Shown piece by piece: positions 48,657 through 59,239 of a DNA stretch of 60,000 nt. Position numbers and translations under genes: made by a program. Position 1 is the stretch's first letter. Each line of letters opens with the position of its first letter. The notes beneath the pieces were generated by a model. That model was not told where the DNA came from. It was given only the letters and a program-made list of their open reading frames with translations, and searched no databases. The stretch spans positions 4,098,001-4,158,000 of the forward strand of contig WPIO01000007.1 of NCBI GenBank assembly GCA_009760855.2, in the 5' to 3' direction. The DNA is from Cristatella mucedo (lineage: Eukaryota; Bryozoa; Phylactolaemata; Cristatellidae).

Positions 48657-49660
48657 CGATCATGGATGGCAGCAAATTTTCTAAAACTAAACGATGATAA
48701 AACTAACTTACTAGTTATGGGCAAACCTAGTGTTATTCAGAAATTGGAAAGGCTGACTTTCAAAATTGGCTCTGCCAGCATATCTCCAGTTGCATCAGCT
48801 CGAAATCTAGGTGTCTTATTCCAAAGCGACCTCTCGTTAGACGACCACATCAGCTCCACAGTCAAATCAGCCTATTTTCAGCTTCATAACATTGCTAAAA
48901 TTAGGGCTTGTTTAGATAAGGATACCACGTCCAAGTTGGTCCATGCATTCGTGACATCTCGTCTCGACTTCTGCAACTCACTGCTTACTGGCCTACCAGC
49001 ATGTGCGATCAGGCGATTGCAGCTGGTGCAAAACTCTGCAGCTAGGCTTGTCTGTCGTGAGCTTCGCAGTTGCCACATTACTCCACTTCTCGCCGACCTG
49101 CACTGGTTACCAGTCAAGCAACGGATTGACTTCAAGGTTTTGTCGCTCACTTTTAGGTCTCTTCATTCTATGGCTCCAGCCTATCTTTCAGATATACTAC
49201 CCTATCAGGCAAAGCATCGTACCACTCGCTTTTCGGAATCCAACAGTCTAGAAATACCTCGTACAAACCTTAAATCCTTTGGAGACCGTGCATTTAGCTC
49301 GTATGCTCCCACAGCCTGGAACTCCCTCCCGACCTGCATCAGAACATCCCCTGACCTGACCACATTTAAAAGAAACTTAAAAACATACCTATTTAGGACA
49401 GCGTTTAGTGGGTCCTTGTGATTCGTCCTCGATGTGCTTATGCGTGCTGACACTGTTCATGCTGCCACTAACCACATTTGCATGCTGACCCAGTGCATGT
49501 AACCCCTAACCATGTTATTCATTTTGTTTGTTTTTCAAGCATGATTTTACTTACTATTCTATTGCGTATCACTTTGCAGCAAATGTAAAGCGCCTAGAAA
49601 GAGATTAAGTTCTCTGAGGGCGCTTTATCAAGTGCAATATTATTATTATTATTATTATTA
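48657..49660 (+). mobile_element. L2/CR1-like LINE, best preserved C-terminal half
   Basis: A 5'-truncated but largely intact copy. One open frame runs from the RT fingers-to-thumb part (AANFLKLNDDKTNLLVMGKP) through GSASISPVASARNLGVLFQS, FCNSLLTGLPACAIRRLQLV, LVCRELRSCHITPLLADLHW and FGDRAFSSYAPTAWNSLP to the natural stop at 49419-49421. Then comes the complete 3' UTR and the terminal hairpin (49587-49626: AAAGCGCC ... AGAGA ... TCTCT ... GGCGCTTT), ending in (TTA)n. The C-terminal LHWLPV/KAWNSLP signature is that of L2/CR1-group elements. Relatively young, by the absence of frameshifts. Confidence 0.93.
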
Positions 49661-49749
49661 TATGATAACATGAAGTTTGCGCTCTATTGAAATAAAACCA
49701 ACTCAGTATATTTGGAAAGATGGATGGATGAGAAGGATGGTTTCTAATG

Positions 49750-49909
49750 GAGCGAGTTGCGGCGGCTGCGGCGGCAGCGGCGTCGGCGAGCTATACAGTT
49801 CGGTCCCGCTCGACGCCACCAGGCACGTGTTCGTACCCGTCAAAGCGGGCGCGCGCTACAGCGTGCCTTGCGTTCCTGCAAATGAGCGAGAAGCCTCAGA
49901 GGTCTACTG
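49750..49909 (+). CDS. Candidate GC-rich exon, unidentified
   Basis: A CpG-rich stretch with a protein-like frame: GELYSSVPLDATRHVFVPVK, AGARYSVPCVPANEREASE. Third codon positions are mostly G or C, as in the lipase exons. A possible acceptor ends at ...ctaatggag. A good donor is missing (gaggtctac). The VPVKAGARYSVPC pattern weakly recalls an immunoglobulin-like strand, but that is not established. Confidence 0.28.
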
Positions 49910-50012
49910 AGTATAACTCGATCTCAAGAGATCTTGTTAAGGCCTAATACGCACTTATTAAAAAGCAGAATACGAGCAAGGGTGGATTTAGGCGGCGGAG
50001 GTGCAGCCGCCA

Positions 50013-50055
50013 TAAACCCTAAATCCTAAACCCTAAACCCTAAAACCCTAAACCA
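50013..50055. repeat. Telomere-like (CCCTAAA)n stretch
   Basis: About five near-perfect CCCTAAA units with CCTAAA and CCCTAAAA variants. This is the heptamer usually linked with plant telomeres, not the TTAGGG of most animals. It is interstitial, followed directly by the G-rich ATGTCC block. Confidence 0.85.
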
Positions 50056-50060
50056 TATAC

Positions 50061-50150
50061 CCGGAGGATGTCCTACCCCGGGGGGAATGTCCGGCGGGGA
50101 ACGTCCAGGGGGAAATGTCCGGTGGGGATCGTCGAGGGGGAAATGTCCGT
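50061..50150. repeat. G-rich (GGGGAAATGTCCGG)n-type tandem repeat
   Basis: Imperfect units built from GGGGGAA(A)TGTCCGG and GGGGAACGTCC, five to six copies in about 90 bp. The inverse motif lies at 48538-48575. Confidence 0.8.
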
Positions 50151-50349
50151 ACCCCTCGGAACTCTACACCGCGTCTCTAAATAAGGTATGACAGTACCCG
50201 GTTTAGCACTGTGACAGTGATACATAGGCATATTGAGAGGCACTCCTGAAGAATCTAGCGTTTAATGGTTTTAAATGCTGTCGAGAGATATAGGAGAACA
50301 CTTGCAGAGAGGCCTTGCCCTTATCAAAATTTCTCAAAATGTTATTGCT

Positions 50350-51130
50350 TACTTTTTAATGACTGGCGTGACAACAGGGGTTTTCAGATGCCTAGCGACT
50401 GTACCAATAACCGCGGCGATATTTAGGATATTTCTTACGGTGGGGGGGGGGGGCAACAACGGGACTACGCACCTCATATGCGAGCTGCTGGGACACGGTC
50501 TAAAGAACCAGTGGTTGCTTTTTTCTTTTAGCATGAAAGCATTACGTAACGGTGATATCAACAGAGCCAAGCCTGTAGGAGGAGAGCGAAATAGAGCCGT
50601 ACGGTGACGCCGTGGCACGGTGCAGCCCAGCGAGGATGATGGCCGCGAGGCGATCGAGTTCATAATCATTTCTATCTTAGAAACGAAGAATTCTGAGAAA
50701 CGCGCTGCCAAATCGCACCTGGGATCACTAGGTAGAGCCAGTTTCGAGTCGATGCGCTGCCTGATGCGGCCGCCAATGCAAGCCTGCAGCGTCGATGTGA
50801 CAATCTTGATGTTCGCTACAGAAAAGCCGAACTGTGGAGTCTTGCACAGAGTGCATACATTTATTGAATGGGCAGGAAGACGTGCAAGAAACGAGTCACT
50901 CAAGTGTAGACGGACGTCACAAATGCACGGACCAACAAGCATGGCTGTAGCGTCCTTATGTAAGTAAGCACACCCGAATGGTTTCGAGCTACGTAACTTA
51001 AAAGCTTAAAACTAAAAAACTTGATCTACGTAAAAAGCAGGCAGGCTCGACCGTGCAGCTTACGTGGTCATCTAACCAGGGTAATTTCAAAACAAACTGG
51101 TATATAGCGACTAAAAGAAGGTTTTTCGTG
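50350..51130 (-). mobile_element. Rearranged LINE fragments
   Basis: The minus strand first gives a decayed RT C-terminal part (LVGPCICDVRLHLSDSFLAR, LPAHSIN, IRQRIDSK; 50945-50740). Then it gives the region before the RT (ARFSEFFVSKIEMIMNSI) and LKTPVVTPVIKK (about 50350), in reverse of the normal order. So two separate fragments were joined. A G-homopolymer lies at 50441-50453. Confidence 0.7.
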
Positions 51131-51324
51131 ATGCCCTCAGACAGACGAGCACATAAGTACGATTCGTGCTAGCCGCTTGCACGAAAACGAGCGTCCGCAA
51201 TTATACTCTCGCCCACCCACGAGCTTAATAAAATATCGACTATACCCCATCAGAAGAGACGAAGGGACAAGCTTGCTTCGAGCTGCGTCAATGCCAGACA
51301 CAGGAAGTATGTTGACTCACAGGC

Positions 51325-52505
51325 GATCTTTCCACTGTGATGCATCATCAACCCCACACAGAACAACGCAGGAAGAAGAAAATGACCTGGTTCGGTTCGT
51401 GATTTCGACTTGTCCAAGAACAAGGCAGTTGCTAGGTCAAGACTCCAACAATGGAATCTTTTCGAAAAAGTGGTCACAATTACGATATATTGAAGGCGTC
51501 ACCACCACTTGGGGCCTTTCTTCAGAAAAGAAAGTAATCTGGTATTCTGTTTCGAAATTAAGGGCCTCGTGAAGGCCTAACAAATCACTCCTGACTCACA
51601 AGAATAGAGACTATTTGTAAGTTTGAGTCTTTAGGCTGTGCTTTTGCACAATGGAAACCGTCCTCCATCTATTCCAGTAGCACACGTGCTGTCCAAATGA
51701 AAGAAACATGCGATAACTTAAAGCAGCCACTGAATTCCATTGAGTATAACAAGTACAGCTGGCTTCTCAATTAGGCTTGATGAAGAACTTGGTGAAAGCC
51801 GGACTTTCTGGCCAGCTTTCCGATACCTGCATGAAAAATTCCCTCGACTCAGCGAAGCGAAGATTAAAGAGGGAGTTTTGTTGGTACTCAGATTCGAGAG
51901 CTCTTCAAAGATGACCGGTGCAATAACTTGCTGCAGGCTGAAGCGAAACAAGCATGAAATTATTTTCGCCTAGTCACTACAAACTCCCTCGAGAATATCA
52001 GGGCAGAAAACTATAGGGAACTAGGAGAAGACACGGTGTTACAGTATCAGAAACTTGGCTGAAAGATCCACTCCCTTCATTCCCATTCGGATTTCTTCAT
52101 TGACAAGTGGGGTATGGTTAGTGATGAACATGGCGAAAATTTTCATAAATATATCGCAACAATGGATCAAAGATACCAGGGGAAATGGTCCACCACAATG
52201 CTGGCTGACTACTGCTGGACACTCCCCAGAGATGCTCACAAACAGCTGTACGAAAGACGGGCGAAGAAATCTAAGAAGTAGTCCATCACCTCATTTTTAC
52301 AGCAATTAACCATAGGCCTATTACTATTTGCATGCATTTCGTGATTTAAATATTAATTGATTGTAGATGACAAAAATAGTAGAGCCAATTGTGAAAGTGA
52401 TTGTCACATTCGTGTTAAGCACATACAAATTCATATGAAAAACTAATTTTGTTTCAGCAGGATGACTTTTAGAAAAAGACGTTGACCAATTTTATCATTA
52501 TTATA
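51325..52505 (+). pseudogene. Copy B of the uncharacterised repeat-borne protein gene
   Basis: Direct-orientation relative of the pseudogene at 4.0-5.8 kb, with long stretches nearly the same. It starts at the CGAT.TTTCCACTGTGATGC region, so the Cys-pair N-terminus is absent. A deletion at about 51766 removes the part encoding DLKVVALLMGLQQG, but it keeps DEHGENFHKYIATMDQRYQG (52120-52180), which the first copy lost. It ends with MLADYCWTL and a stop near 52280, then about 200 bp of shared 3' sequence. It is inactive through stops and frameshifts. Confidence 0.7.
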
Positions 52506-52544
52506 TAACTAGTAGGACCCGCGCGTATCGTATTATGCGGCTGA

Positions 52545-52665
52545 GGTATAACAATAATGATACTATATTTGTATAGCGCCCGAAGACAACCTAATCTCTG
52601 TCTGGGCACTTTAAATACGCTGCAAAGGAAGCGTGGTCGAATGGTTAGTGGTAGCGTGTGCTCAA
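52545..52665 (-). mobile_element. LINE 3' tail fragment
   Basis: Minus-strand hairpin remnant (AAAGTGCCCAGACAGAGATT ... GGGCGCTATACAAA) and a little 3' UTR, with an (AAT) edge. Confidence 0.7.
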
Positions 52666-52954
52666 TGGCGCTGATGCGCATCGCGAGCTGCAGTAAGCGC
52701 TCGACGGAACGCCGTAATTCTAGCGCTCGCAATAAATCGACAGAAACAACAGAAAATGACGCGGCAGATCGTAGGGACAATCGCTGCGGAACAGGGAGCC
52801 ACGAACGGCCGACAGACACGCGTGGCCACGCGGCAAAGCCAATTCGCGGCGCGACGAGTCGTCGCTGCTGTCGCGTAATGCACCGGCTAACGTCTAACGT
52901 TGGCGTTAGTTAGTTTTCTGGGATGCCATTGCTTAAGCGCTCGGACTTCCATCT

Positions 52955-53149
52955 GAGGCGTGGGCGTTATTGAGTTCTGCGACGTTCCGCAGTCGCTCAG
53001 CGTCGTTGTACCGGCGTGCCTCGGAGCTGCTCCCGACGACTCGCTGCCTGACCGGCATTCGTTCGCGTGCCGTCCGAGGTCTAGCGCCAAGGTGCGCGAG
53101 AGATACGATTCCGGCGACGCTACGCACGCGCTCGTGCCAATAAAATGAT
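52955..53149 (+). CDS. Candidate GC-rich exon, unidentified
   Basis: CpG-rich stretch with two competing open frames. One reads GVIEFCDVPQSLSVVVPACL, GAAPDDSLPDRHSFACRPRS and runs to TGA at 53147-53149, overlapping an AATAAA. The other (AWALLSSATFRSRSASLYRR ...) reaches a possible donor aag|gtgcgc at 53091 in phase 2, which fits the next candidate exon. I cannot decide between them. Confidence 0.27.
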
Positions 53150-53170
53150 CTTGCACTTATTTGTTTACAG

Positions 53171-53337
53171 TGAGTTGCCATCTCGCCGGCATGAAAGACA
53201 GCGCACTAGTTTTGCAAACCATGCACAAAGGCCAAGTCTGGCTAAGTGGGCGGAGACGCAGGAAGCTCTACTCTTCTTTCCCAATTCTAGTCTGGATTCT
53301 AATTCTAGACCGGAATCGTTCAGATGGCATTTCGACG
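53171..53337 (+). CDS. Candidate internal exon, unidentified
   Basis: Bounded by a good acceptor (ttgtttacag) and a good donor (gtgagc at 53338). Open in the frame ELPSRRHERQRTSFANHAQR, PSLAKWAETQEALLFFPNSS. It enters in phase 2 and leaves in phase 1, which fits the phase of the next candidate exon. No family is recognised. Confidence 0.33.
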
Positions 53338-53348
53338 GTGAGCTCCAG

Positions 53349-53374
53349 ATCTCTCTCTCTCTCTCTCTCTCTCG
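53349..53374. repeat. (TC)n repeat
   Basis: About 13 TC units just after the candidate donor. Confidence 0.9.
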
Positions 53375-53511
53375 TACTAAAATTCCTTTTGACAATCCAC
53401 TTGATCATTTGATAATCAGCTAGCCACACATTTTCCATTCCAATCCAGAGTGACCGCCCTTGCCCTCACGTCTTTTAGTCGGCTCATCAAACCTCCTTGC
53501 TTGCGTTACAG

Positions 53512-53630
53512 GTTCTAGCGTGCCCCCGCGCTCCTATCCGGGCTTCTCTGCCGCCGGTGTGCTGCTGGCTCATCGACGGCCGGACATCGCTCTTTTTCCT
53601 CGTCGTGCGCGTGCGCCACCGCGCGTTTAG
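53512..53630 (+). CDS. Candidate terminal exon, unidentified
   Basis: Acceptor gcgttacag at 53511. The phase 1 continuation reads GSSVPPRSYPGFSAAGVLLA, HRRPDIALFPRRARAPP and then a stop near 53630. The frame follows from the preceding candidate exon, but the product is unknown. A 155-codon alternative frame overlaps it. Confidence 0.3.
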
Positions 53631-53647
53631 TCGAGCAGTACGGAGGC

Positions 53648-53690
53648 TGCTCAGCTCAGCTCAGCTCAGCTCAGCTCAGCTCAGCTCGGC
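53648..53690. repeat. (TCAGC)n minisatellite
   Basis: Seven tandem TCAGC units in a CpG-rich stretch (53510-53970). The whole stretch could be a promoter region for a gene on either strand. Confidence 0.9.
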
Positions 53691-53974
53691 AGCGCGGACT
53701 GCTCAGCAGCCAGAAGCGACGGCCGATGACCTCGCGCCGACGCTTACAGACGGATACAGACAGCGGTGGCGACGGCGCCTCGAAGGGCGCACCAGCCCCG
53801 ACGAATCGCAGAAGCGCTGCACTGGTGCGCGCGAACGCAGGCCCTTCCTCCATTCGGCGTCCAGAGGAAGGAAGAGCCAAAAGCGATTGGATGCTAACCC
53901 GAACTGGACGGACGCGACGATAATGCCTTTTTTATTACGGTGGCGAAAAGGCGGCCTAAAGTGAGTAGAAACAT

Positions 53975-54470
53975 AATAGAATTCGACTGGACGCTGCAAC
54001 TGGTCTGGATGCCGTATCTGGCGAGCGAGGAGCTTTCCGCAAGGAGGTTCATTCTCGGTATATTTTCGCATGTAACATTCGAAGAGTAGCCAACAAGCGA
54101 CAGGCCAATGGCCAGTCAGCTTAGCTTGAAGTTGAGAGTAAAGTTAATAAAGTAGAGTGGAGCCGAAACCCGAACTAGAACTTTCGAGGCGGCCGTCGCA
54201 GAATGCGATGCCTGCAGAGGTTGCTCTTTTTTTAAAGGTGATGTAAGCAAGTTTTAAGTCTACCCGTAAACAAATACATATGTATTGAAACGATGGCGAG
54301 CTAGAGCAGCTGGATTATGCCTGCCGGGACAATACAGAATTCGCTGTTCCTGAATTATGACGCCAAGGAACCAGTTATTTGATCATATCTGATTTAGTAG
54401 TATAAACCGGAAAGAGTGTACTAGTCAGTTGGGCTCGATGAATTGGCCTCGGCACTTGAGGTGGTAGCTG
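53975..54470. other. No recognised feature
   Basis: Nothing recognised between the CpG-rich stretch and the SINE. Confidence 0.4.
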
Positions 54471-54477
54471 ATAGGCC

Positions 54478-54635
54478 GTGCAGCGTTCCGCCCAGTGGCT
54501 ATGGTGCTCGCCCCGACCAAGCTCATGCTGAATGTATTTGATGGTAGAGGTCGACGGCTCGAGCCCCATGGCATATGCGAAGCGCCTGAATAGAGATTGA
54601 GTTCCGTTAGGACGTTATGCAAATGAATTATATAT
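54478..54635 (+). mobile_element. tRNA-derived SINE, first family
   Basis: A box (CCCAGTGGCTATGGTGCTCG), B box (GGTCGACGGCTCGAGCCCC), then CATATGCGAAGCGCCTGAAT, AGAGATTGAGTTCCG and GGACGTTATGCAAATGAATT. It runs directly into the TA/CA microsatellite. Confidence 0.78.
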
Positions 54636-54746
<111 letters not shown>

Positions 54747-54749
54747 CGG

Positions 54750-57560
54750 AGCATTTGAGCTTTAGGCTCTGTGCCAGGCGGCAGTTTCGCGCGAGGCTTT
54801 CCGCCAGTCGACAGTTCAGTGGCGCTCTGGTCGTTGGGCGAGAGACGATGTACGCAGTGGCTGATGCAGGCGTCAAAAACCATCCATTGCGAACTAATAA
54901 ACTTCTCTACGCTACGGATATGGACTTGAAATCTCCAGGTTATGAGTGCTCTTTGTTGTGGCCATGTTCCGCTACTGTCGGTACACCTGCGGACATTGGT
55001 TCTGCACTTACAAGTCACTAGCCAGGAGACAAAATTTGGGGCTTCACCGGTATTTGTCGCACGTCGGCAGTGTTTAGCGCCGTTGCGAGCGCTGCGTTTG
55101 CCGCCTAGCTCTGTCCAAACGTGGAAGCCGCTACACCCCGTTTGTAACATTTGGTGTCACAAATAGATTAATTGCTGAGGACTCTTAGCAGTCATCTTGT
55201 GGTAGTTCTGTTGCTAGTGAATACAGCAGTGAACATTAAACCCTAAAGATGAAGTTATGTAATCGCGCGATTGAGTTACGAGCTGGCACAAATGTTGGGT
55301 TTTTGATCGCTGAAATAGCTGCCTGCTCTATCGAACTTCGGTATTCAGAAAATTCCCTGTTCAACTTCTTTTAATGTTGATGCCACGCTTGACCATAATT
55401 GAGCAACTTGACGGAGAACATTGTTCTGAAATTAAGCAAACTATGAACATATGCTCATGCCATGGATTTCACAGACAGTACTCGCGGGCGAGTGTCATTT
55501 CGACGCACTAGTCTTAAGAGTATTGATACATTGAAGGCAGATGTGCGCCAGTGTCTGAAGCAAAAGTTAGAAATATCTAAAGTAAATGTCAAGGCTAACC
55601 AGCGGCCTGTTAAAAATAATGCCGAGATTGTTGAATGGTCTGACTTGAGTGCGCTAATGAGGGCAGCATGATTGAACTTGCTACACTTAACTCTAGAAGA
55701 CGTCAAAGGGGATCAGGTGACCACTGTAACACAGGTGCAGGTCGAAGTTGAAGCTCAGTTTTGCGGAATTTGAAAAACCGACATAAAGCTTGAAAAAACC
55801 CAAGTTTGTGATTTTAAACGAGAGCGTAGAAATGGCTGCTAAAAGCGTGCAGATGTACAGGTACCGTAGCCTTGACTGACGATGCTACAAGGAATGAAGT
55901 GGTCGTTCTTACTGAGTCGGTTACAGCCACTGTAAAGGCTCTGATTGCCATGACTGGCTGAAGTGTCTAAAAATCTCGGTTTTTTAACTACCCACCTAGT
56001 GAAATCGTAATAAACCTCCACTGAGTTTTGTTGTTGCTTTATGGTAGCTATGCTGCATCGCAGAAGTCGATAACAAGCTGATACCCGAAAGCTGATCTGA
56101 GGCTATGGGGTCTTGCAACTTGGAAACGGGTACAAAGACTCGGCCGAATAAGAGGTGCTGGCAAACGGAAATGGCGTACTGGTTTCGAGCACTGCATGAA
56201 GACATTTTCTCAGCTGTTAGAGCGACCATTCCATCAGTCTGAAACCACACATATGAACTCTTCGTCGGCAGAGGAGTGGCTCCATAGAGTCTGCAAGCAG
56301 CAAAATGAAAGCCACTTTCGACTCCATAAATCAAGCGTTAGCATCCAACTACGCTCAGCTAGACCAATTCACATGGTTACCCACTTTCGTGAAAAATATA
56401 TTTCAAGTTATGATTAAGGCACTCCTGAGAGTGGATTATATGTCGAAACGGCGATAGCGGCTCGGTTAGGAAATGCACTACTCCAGTACACCTGCCCGAG
56501 TTCCGATCCGTAAGGATAGAGGATACAAGCAAACGGACGAGGAAGCGAGCGAGTGGAGCCCCTGGAAGTGGTCCAAGTGGTGCACCCGGGGTCCACGAGC
56601 TGTTGCATGTATTTAATTAGCCAGCCTATCGGAGATCTCTTATCTCAGCTGTCTACATCGAGAAGAGAAGCTCGGAGATCTAGCATAGCGGGGGGGGGAT
56701 CCCCTGGCTATGTTTAAACGCCGATTAAAGTGCAGACCTGTTGCTCTGCGGGCAGCCAGTACAGATCAGATCGCGCAACATTGGCTTTAGCAGCACTAGC
56801 CGTCAGCAAAAGCGATTAACGTTCTCAGTGAGTTCGGTCGCCGTGAGAAGTGATACCGGAGGTCGAGTTTTCCGATTCTCGTCGCGAGCTGCATTGAAGG
56901 GCAAAATAAGCGACAGGCAGAATCCTACGGTACACCTTGAAAAGACAACCACAGGCTATGCAGTGTGGCTAGTGTAGTTTGAGTGTATGCCGGCTCCTCT
57001 AATGAGCCTGTGATGTGGTATGGACACAGGTCGGTAACCGCTGGTGGCCAGATGGTGGATTCACCATCAGGGTCGGCCGCTGCACAGTTGTGGTCCTCGA
57101 TGAATCATCGGGGTCACCCGGGGGACTGGAGGAGTGGAAGGCGACTCTAGTAGGAGAAGGGGGCGAAGGCAGTCGTGCGTCTTGCTGCTCCGTGCCTTGT
57201 ACAACCGTTGGCGTTGTTCATCGGCTGGCTCTCTGATAGGCGAACCGAACTACAGCTAGAGCAAGAAACACATTTTACAGCCAGATACTAGCTCGAACAC
57301 AGTACAGAGTTCTCGTGTTCATCCGTACTTAGAACCGCCCACAGACCAGTCAGTAACATCGCCTAGACCGTAACTTTCTGTGGCTGGTGGCCATCTGAAT
57401 CGAAGACACAGTTTTAGCTGATAAGCGAAACGTGATGTAAGCTGTATTAGCTAGCGGAGATAAGTAATACTCACGGCTGCTTTTTAAGCTGCATCGCAAG
57501 GGAGCAAACGAAAACCACCGACAGGTAGAGCAGCAAGAGGAGTCTTAGCTGTTACAATTG
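54750..57560. other. No recognised gene or repeat
   Basis: Several short frames (for example 55462-55671 and 56741-56977) but none with a family signature or splice support. A G-homopolymer lies at 56691-56698. Confidence 0.4.
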
Positions 57561-57564
57561 AGCA

Positions 57565-57823
57565 ACTATAATAATGATAATTGTAATTATTATTATTATA
57601 ATACATTTGATATAGCGCCCTCGAAGAACTTAATCTCTTTCTAGACACTTTACATTTGCTACAAAGGAAGCACGATTGAATGGTTAGCGGGAGCATGCTC
57701 AATGAGAGCAAGCATAACATGGTTAGTGGCGACATACATAGGTCAGCATGCAAGTATAGTTAGTGGCAGCATGCAGTGTCAGCACGCATAAGCACTTAAA
57801 GGCCGAATCACATGTACTCACTA

Positions 57824-57825
<2 letters not shown>
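57565..57825 (-). mobile_element. LINE 3' UTR and hairpin
   Basis: Minus-strand hairpin (AAAGTGTCTAGAAAGAGATT ... GAGGGCGCTATATC) and 3' UTR. It is cut by the (AAT)n tail of the next LINE at 57828, so that element probably inserted into it. Confidence 0.82.
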
Positions 57826-57827
<2 letters not shown>

Positions 57828-57860
<33 letters not shown>

Positions 57861-59235
57861 CACTTGATAAAGCGCCCTCAGAGAACTCAATCTCTCTCTC
57901 TCTCTCTAGGTGCTTTACATTTGCTGCAAAGGGAAATGCTATTGAATGGTGAGCAATATCATGCTTAGAAAACGAACAAAATGAATATCATGGTTAGGGG
58001 TGACACGCGCAGGGTCAGCATGCAAATGTGGTTAGTGGCAGCACGCACAGTGTCAGCACGCATACGCACACGAAGGACGAATCGTGGGGACCCACTAAAT
58101 GCTGTCCTAAATAGGTGTGTTTTTAAGTTCTTTTTAAACGTGGTCAGATCAGGGGATGTTCTGACGCAGGTCGGGAGGGAGTTCCAGGCTTTGGGAGCGT
58201 ACGAACTAAATGCACGGTCTCCAAAGGATTTAAGGTTTGTACGAGGTATTGGTAGACTGTTGGATTCCGAAAAGCGGGTGGTACGATGCTTGGCCTGATG
58301 GGGGAGTATATCTGAGAGATAGGCAGGAGCCAAAGAACGAAGTGACCTAAAAGTGAGCGACAGAACCTTGAAGTCGATCCGTTGCTTGACTGGTAGCCAG
58401 TGCAGGTCGGCGAGAAGTGGTTTAATGTGGCAACTGCGACGCTTACGACAGACAAGCCTAGCTGCGGAGTTTTGCACCAGCTGCAATCGCCTGATTGCAC
58501 AGGCCGTTAGACCAGCAAGCAGTGAGTTACAGAAGTCAAGACGGGATGTCAGAAATGCATAGACCAATTTAGATGTGGTATCCGTATCTAAACAAGCCCG
58601 AATTTTAGCAATGTTATGTTGCTGAAAATAAGCAAACTTGACTGTGGAGCTGATGTGGTCGTCTAATGAGAGGTCATTTTGGAACACGACACTTGGATTT
58701 CGTGCAGATTCAACAGAGACATACTGAAAGAGCCACTTTTGAACGTTAGCCTTTCCAATTCCTGAATCACACTTGGTTTGCCTATAACTAGCAAGTTGGT
58801 TCTATCATCACTCAATTTATGAAAGTTTGCTGCCATCCATATGCGCATGTCATCAGGACATGCAGCAAGGAAGTTGAGGGAATTCAACGTACTGAAGGGC
58901 TGGGAGGGATCAAAGCAAAGGTACAATTGAGTGTCATCTGCGTGGAAGTGAAAGCGTTGATTGTGCTTGGCAATCACATCGGCAAGAGGGAGAGTATAAA
59001 CCGTGAAAAGAACAGGACCAAGCACGGAGCCCTGAGGTACCCCATATTTCAGCGGTTTTTCGGATGATCCTTGTCCATTCACATCAATACTCTAGGAGTC
59101 TCCCACGAAAGTAGAGCCTGAACCATTGCAGAGCAGTGCCAGTGATGCCCAGGCGAGATGAGAGGCACTCAAGAAGGACATGGTGATTGATAGTATCAAA
59201 AAAGCTGCCGAAAGATCGAGAATACAAGCAGTCAG
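57828..59235 (-). mobile_element. L2/CR1-like LINE, long well-preserved copy
   Basis: From about 59235 down on the minus strand: remnants of the RT start, VPQGSVLGPVLFTVYTLPLA (about 59020), the catalytic FHADDTQLYLCFDPSQPFST (about 58920), then, after one frameshift near 58670, MFQNDLSLDDHISSTVKFAY through SCHIKPLLADLHWLPVKQRI and FGDRAFSSYAPKAWNSLP to the stop. The 3' UTR and hairpin follow (57860-57912, the loop enlarged by TC repeats) and an (AAT)n tail at 57828-57858. Two breaks aside, it is the longest readable RT in the window. Confidence 0.92.
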
Positions 59236-59239
59236 ACTC

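Noticed and set aside
50013-50055. True chromosome end
   Set aside because: Normal, repeat-rich sequence continues on both sides, so the telomere-like stretch is interstitial.
53497-53964. 155-codon Arg/Ser-rich frame
   Set aside because: Generated by a CpG-rich stretch and the TCAGC repeat. A shorter frame in agreement with the upstream splice phase is the better candidate.
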